From: Altererythrobacter sp. B11 | Lineage (GTDB): Bacteria; Pseudomonadota; Alphaproteobacteria; Sphingomonadales; Sphingomonadaceae | NCBI RefSeq assembly: GCF_003569745.1 | Contig: NZ_AP018498.1 | Span: forward strand, 3,635,001 to 3,699,000 | Reading direction: 5' to 3' | DNA length: 64,000 nucleotides | Shown here: positions 61,552 through 64,000 of the stretch, in pieces | Position numbering within the stretch: the first letter of the stretch is position 1 | Layout of the letters: each line of letters opens with the position of its first letter | Notes under the pieces: generated by a model | Databases searched by the model: none | What the model was told of the DNA's origin: nothing | The model's input: only the letters and a program-made list of their open reading frames with translations | Program-made: the position numbers and the translations under genes

Positions 61552-61935
61552 ATGAATTCACCGGCCTCGTCTGCCAGCCTGTCGCGACTCGACCGGCTGG
61601 GTATGGCGGTTTCCAGCCTCTGTCTGGTGCATTGCCTGGCGCTGCCGGTGTTGACTGCGCTGCTGCCCTTCTTCGCTGCCGAACTGCCGGGGGACGAATG
61701 GATTCACCCGCTGCTGCTGGGCCTCGCCCTGCCCGTAACAGGGCTGGCTTTGCTGCGGGGCTGGTTGCGCCATCGTCTCGCCCGGCCGGCCGCGCTCGGC
61801 GCCGCAGGTCTGGCGATCATCGCCAGCGCCCTGCTGGCGCCGCACGGCGTGGCGGAAAGCGCGCTGACCGTCGTCGGCGGGCTGCTGGTGGTATGGGCGC
61901 ATGTGCTCAACTGGCGCGGGCACCGCGCCGGCTGA
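61552..61935 (+). CDS. MerC-like membrane protein
   Basis: A 127-aa protein with four predicted membrane helices. The first helix carries SSLCLVHCLALP, with Cys24 and Cys28 as in the metal-binding helix 1 of MerC-type proteins. A transport or metal-handling role follows from the family; there is no mer operon here, so mercury is not implied. Its stop is three bases from the convergent aminopeptidase stop. Confidence 0.85.
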   Translation: MNSPASSASLSRLDRLGMAVSSLCLVHCLALPVLTALLPFFAAELPGDEWIHPLLLGLALPVTGLALLRGWLRHRLARPAALGAAGLAIIASALLAPHGVAESALTVVGGLLVVWAHVLNWRGHRAG

Positions 61936-61938
61936 GCC

Positions 61939-63840
61939 TCAGCCGTCCCAGCCGACGACCTTGTCCACCGCGCCCTGCGTCACGGAGTGATAGGTGCTGC
62001 GCGTCTTGCCATAGATGCGCCGGGCGATCGGCTCGCCCCAGCTACCCTGCTCCATCAGTGCTTCGAACAGCGGGCGCACGAATTTGGTGCGGCCGACCGA
62101 GGCAAGGAAGCGCTCCGCTACGGGCACCGCCGGCTGATAGCGATTGGCCAGCGCCAGTTCGAGCCAGGCGAACAGGATCTCGTTATTACCTGATGCGGAC
62201 AGGCCCAACGTTCGATCCAACTCGGCAAGTTCAGCAGTGGTGAGCTTCTTGGGCAGGCGCGAAAGGAAGCGCAGCCGCTCTGCCGTGGTCCATGCGCCCC
62301 AGGCTGCGGCGTCCAGCGTGCCATGCTGCGCATAAGCCTGCGCAGCCCCGTCCACGCCAGCAAAGGCGGCGGCTTCGGGGCGCGCGACATTGTCGGGCAG
62401 GCCGGGCTCATACACCCAGGCATCCAGCGCCAGCTTTTTCTCAAGCGCCGCATCGCCCTTCACCAGATTGGCATGCATATCCTCCAGCAGCAGGGCCGAA
62501 GTGGCCGGCTGGAAAGCGTGGCTGTCGAACCACTGGCGCAGCCAGGCGTCGAATTTCTCACGCCCCACGATGTGTTCCACCGTGCGCATGAAGGAAGCGC
62601 CCTTGTCATAGATGATGGCGGATTCGCCCGCGTCGGGGCCAGCTTCATCCGGCGGCAGGTGGAGCGCGGTGACCATGTTGTCGCTGCCCAGTTCGCCAAT
62701 GGCATCCTCCATGCTGGCGAAGCTCAGCGCCGCCTCCTGCTCCGCACGCTTCCTGCCGTAGACCTTCTCCACGATGCGGTTTTCGAAATAGGAAGTGATG
62801 CCCTCGTTCAGCCAGCTGTCCGCCCAATTCGCATTGGTCACCAGATTGCCGGACCAGCTATGCGCCAGCTCATGCGCAACCAGCCCGGTCAGGCTCTTGT
62901 CGCCGGCCAGGAAGGTGGGCGTCAGGAAGGTCAGCGTGGGGTTTTCCATCCCGCCATAGGGGAAGGACGGCGGCAGCACGATCATGTCGTAACGGCCCCA
63001 GCGATAGGGGCCATAGAGTTCCTCCGCCGCTGCCACCATCGCTTCGGTGTCTTCCAGTTCCTTCGCCGCGCGATCGATCATCGCCGGTTCGGTCCACACG
63101 CCGGTCCGCGGGCCGAGCGCGCGAAACTCCAGATCGCCGGCGGCGATGGCGATCAGATAGGGTGCCACCGGTTTGTTCATGCGGAAGGAAAAGGCGCGGC
63201 GGCCCTCGCCCGCATCCGCGGGTTCGCCCACTCGCAGGCCGGACATCACCACCGTCAGCGGCTTGGGCGCCGTCACCCGCGCTTCCCAGCTCTGGCGAAT
63301 GCCGGGGCTGTCCTGCGTGGGGATCCAGCTGCGGTTGAGGATCGGCTGGCCCTGGCTGAACAGATAGGGCAGCTTGCCGCCGGCGGTCTGCTGCGGCGCC
63401 AGCCATTGCAGCGCCTCGGCCCCGGGCGCGGAGGTGTAGGTCACGGCGATGCGGCGCGCGGCGCCCATCTTCACCGTCACCGGTTCGCCCTTGCCTTCCA
63501 CCCGCTCGCCCACGGTGAAGGGCAGCGCATGGCCTTCACCATCGGTCACCTTGGCAATGCGCAGCCCGTCGCTGTCGAGCACGACAGTGTCCGCGTCAGG
63601 CTCGGCCAGAATATCCAGCGTGGCGGTGCCGCCCACCGTCTTGGCCTTGAAATCGAGCGCCAGATCGAGCGCGACATGGGTGACGCGGGCGACCTCCGGC
63701 TCGGCAAAGGTAGCCGGGTCCTTGGCATCCTCGCTGGTGAGGATGGGTGAGACGATCACCTCCTCATCCTCCATCAGCCCTTCTCCGCCGGGATTGCAGG
63801 CGGCGAGCAGAAGGAAGGCGGCGGACAGGGCGAAACGCAT
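61939..63840 (-). CDS. M1-family aminopeptidase, lipoprotein
   Basis: A 633-aa metallopeptidase from the ATG at 63840 (frame open to 63879). The leader ends in the lipobox LAAC (Cys15). The M1 exopeptidase motif is present as YGGMENPTLTF, and the zinc site as His323-Glu324-xx-His327 with Glu346, an exact HExxH-18-E. The N-terminal beta domain and C-terminal helical domain (from about 480) match the leukotriene-A4-hydrolase-like branch. It trims N-terminal residues from peptides in the periplasm. Confidence 0.95.
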   Translation of the reverse strand: MRFALSAAFLLLAACNPGGEGLMEDEEVIVSPILTSEDAKDPATFAEPEVARVTHVALDLALDFKAKTVGGTATLDILAEPDADTVVLDSDGLRIAKVTDGEGHALPFTVGERVEGKGEPVTVKMGAARRIAVTYTSAPGAEALQWLAPQQTAGGKLPYLFSQGQPILNRSWIPTQDSPGIRQSWEARVTAPKPLTVVMSGLRVGEPADAGEGRRAFSFRMNKPVAPYLIAIAAGDLEFRALGPRTGVWTEPAMIDRAAKELEDTEAMVAAAEELYGPYRWGRYDMIVLPPSFPYGGMENPTLTFLTPTFLAGDKSLTGLVAHELAHSWSGNLVTNANWADSWLNEGITSYFENRIVEKVYGRKRAEQEAALSFASMEDAIGELGSDNMVTALHLPPDEAGPDAGESAIIYDKGASFMRTVEHIVGREKFDAWLRQWFDSHAFQPATSALLLEDMHANLVKGDAALEKKLALDAWVYEPGLPDNVARPEAAAFAGVDGAAQAYAQHGTLDAAAWGAWTTAERLRFLSRLPKKLTTAELAELDRTLGLSASGNNEILFAWLELALANRYQPAVPVAERFLASVGRTKFVRPLFEALMEQGSWGEPIARRIYGKTRSTYHSVTQGAVDKVVGWDG

Positions 63841-63934
63841 CGGGTTCTCCGGCGGGAAGGCGGGTGGTTGCAGCCGCAACCTTAAGCGGACCGGGGCGGC
63901 TTTGTCACCTGTGCGCCTGTGGCGGGGTAGCGCG

Positions 63935-63962
63935 CATCCTTCGACAAGCTCAGGATGAGCGG
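63935..63962. repeat. Short hairpin repeat (REP-like)
   Basis: CATCCT and AGGATG form a stem around TCGACAAGCTC. The core CTTCGACAAGCTCAGGATGA is one I associate with a dispersed intergenic repeat of sphingomonad genomes, where out-of-frame translations read LRQAQDER. Only one copy is seen in the window. Confidence 0.6.
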
Positions 63963-64000
63963 GGTTGAGGAGGGATCACGGAGCGGACTTCCAGCGCCCA

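Overview
The window looks like a chromosomal segment of a high-G+C alphaproteobacterium, most likely a member of the Sphingomonadales (Sphingomonadaceae or Erythrobacteraceae). The reasons are four large TonB-dependent receptors in 64 kb, a glycine cleavage system with split P-protein (gcvPA/gcvPB) behind a tandem glycine riboswitch, an alphaproteobacterial-type bifunctional Rel protein, and a short dispersed hairpin repeat near the right end of a kind I associate with sphingomonad genomes. I see no phage genes, integrase, intact insertion sequence or CRISPR array.

Layout. 1-10.7 kb: a catabolic module. It holds the end of an MFS transporter, a LysR regulator, a TonB receptor and a Tat-type sulfatase. 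Facing them is a tightly coupled operon for a c-type cytochrome, a p-cresol methylhydroxylase/vanillyl-alcohol-oxidase-like flavoprotein, an exported metallo-beta-lactamase-fold hydrolase and a short-chain dehydrogenase, with a TetR regulator upstream. 10.9-15.6 kb: glycine riboswitch and gcvT-gcvH-gcvPA-gcvPB. 15.6-25.0 kb: a FecI/FecR/STN-receptor signalling cassette converging on an operon GDPD - TonB receptor - GDPD, probably for uptake and cleavage of a phosphodiester.

25.6-43.9 kb: a sulfated-glycan or sulfated-glycoside locus. A leftward operon (TonB receptor, GH3 beta-glycosidase, FucP-type sugar symporter) diverges from a rightward operon of five sulfatases followed by their own formylglycine-generating enzyme. 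A LacI repressor gene converges on this operon, and a sixth sulfatase lies beyond it. Matching 14-bp LacI-type operators sit in the divergent promoter region and in front of the sixth sulfatase, so the locus reads as one regulon: outer-membrane import, periplasmic desulfation and deglycosylation, then sugar uptake.

44.0-50.0 kb: a CzcCBA-type heavy-metal RND efflux operon headed by a small Cys/His-rich exported protein. 50.0-53.3 kb: LysR regulator divergent from an aldo/keto reductase and an MFS exporter. 53.5 kb: tRNA-Ser(GGA). 53.6-57.4 kb: core genes (zincin-like metallopeptidase, cyclophilin-type isomerase, DUF1905 protein, rel). 57.5-59.4 kb: arsR-arsC-acr3 with two palindromic operators. 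59.5-64 kb: an unrecognised exported protein, a CHAP-domain hydrolase, a MerC-like membrane protein and a lipoprotein M1 aminopeptidase.

All assignments come from reading motifs, lengths and gene order; no database search was run. Substrates of the receptors and sulfatases are inferences.
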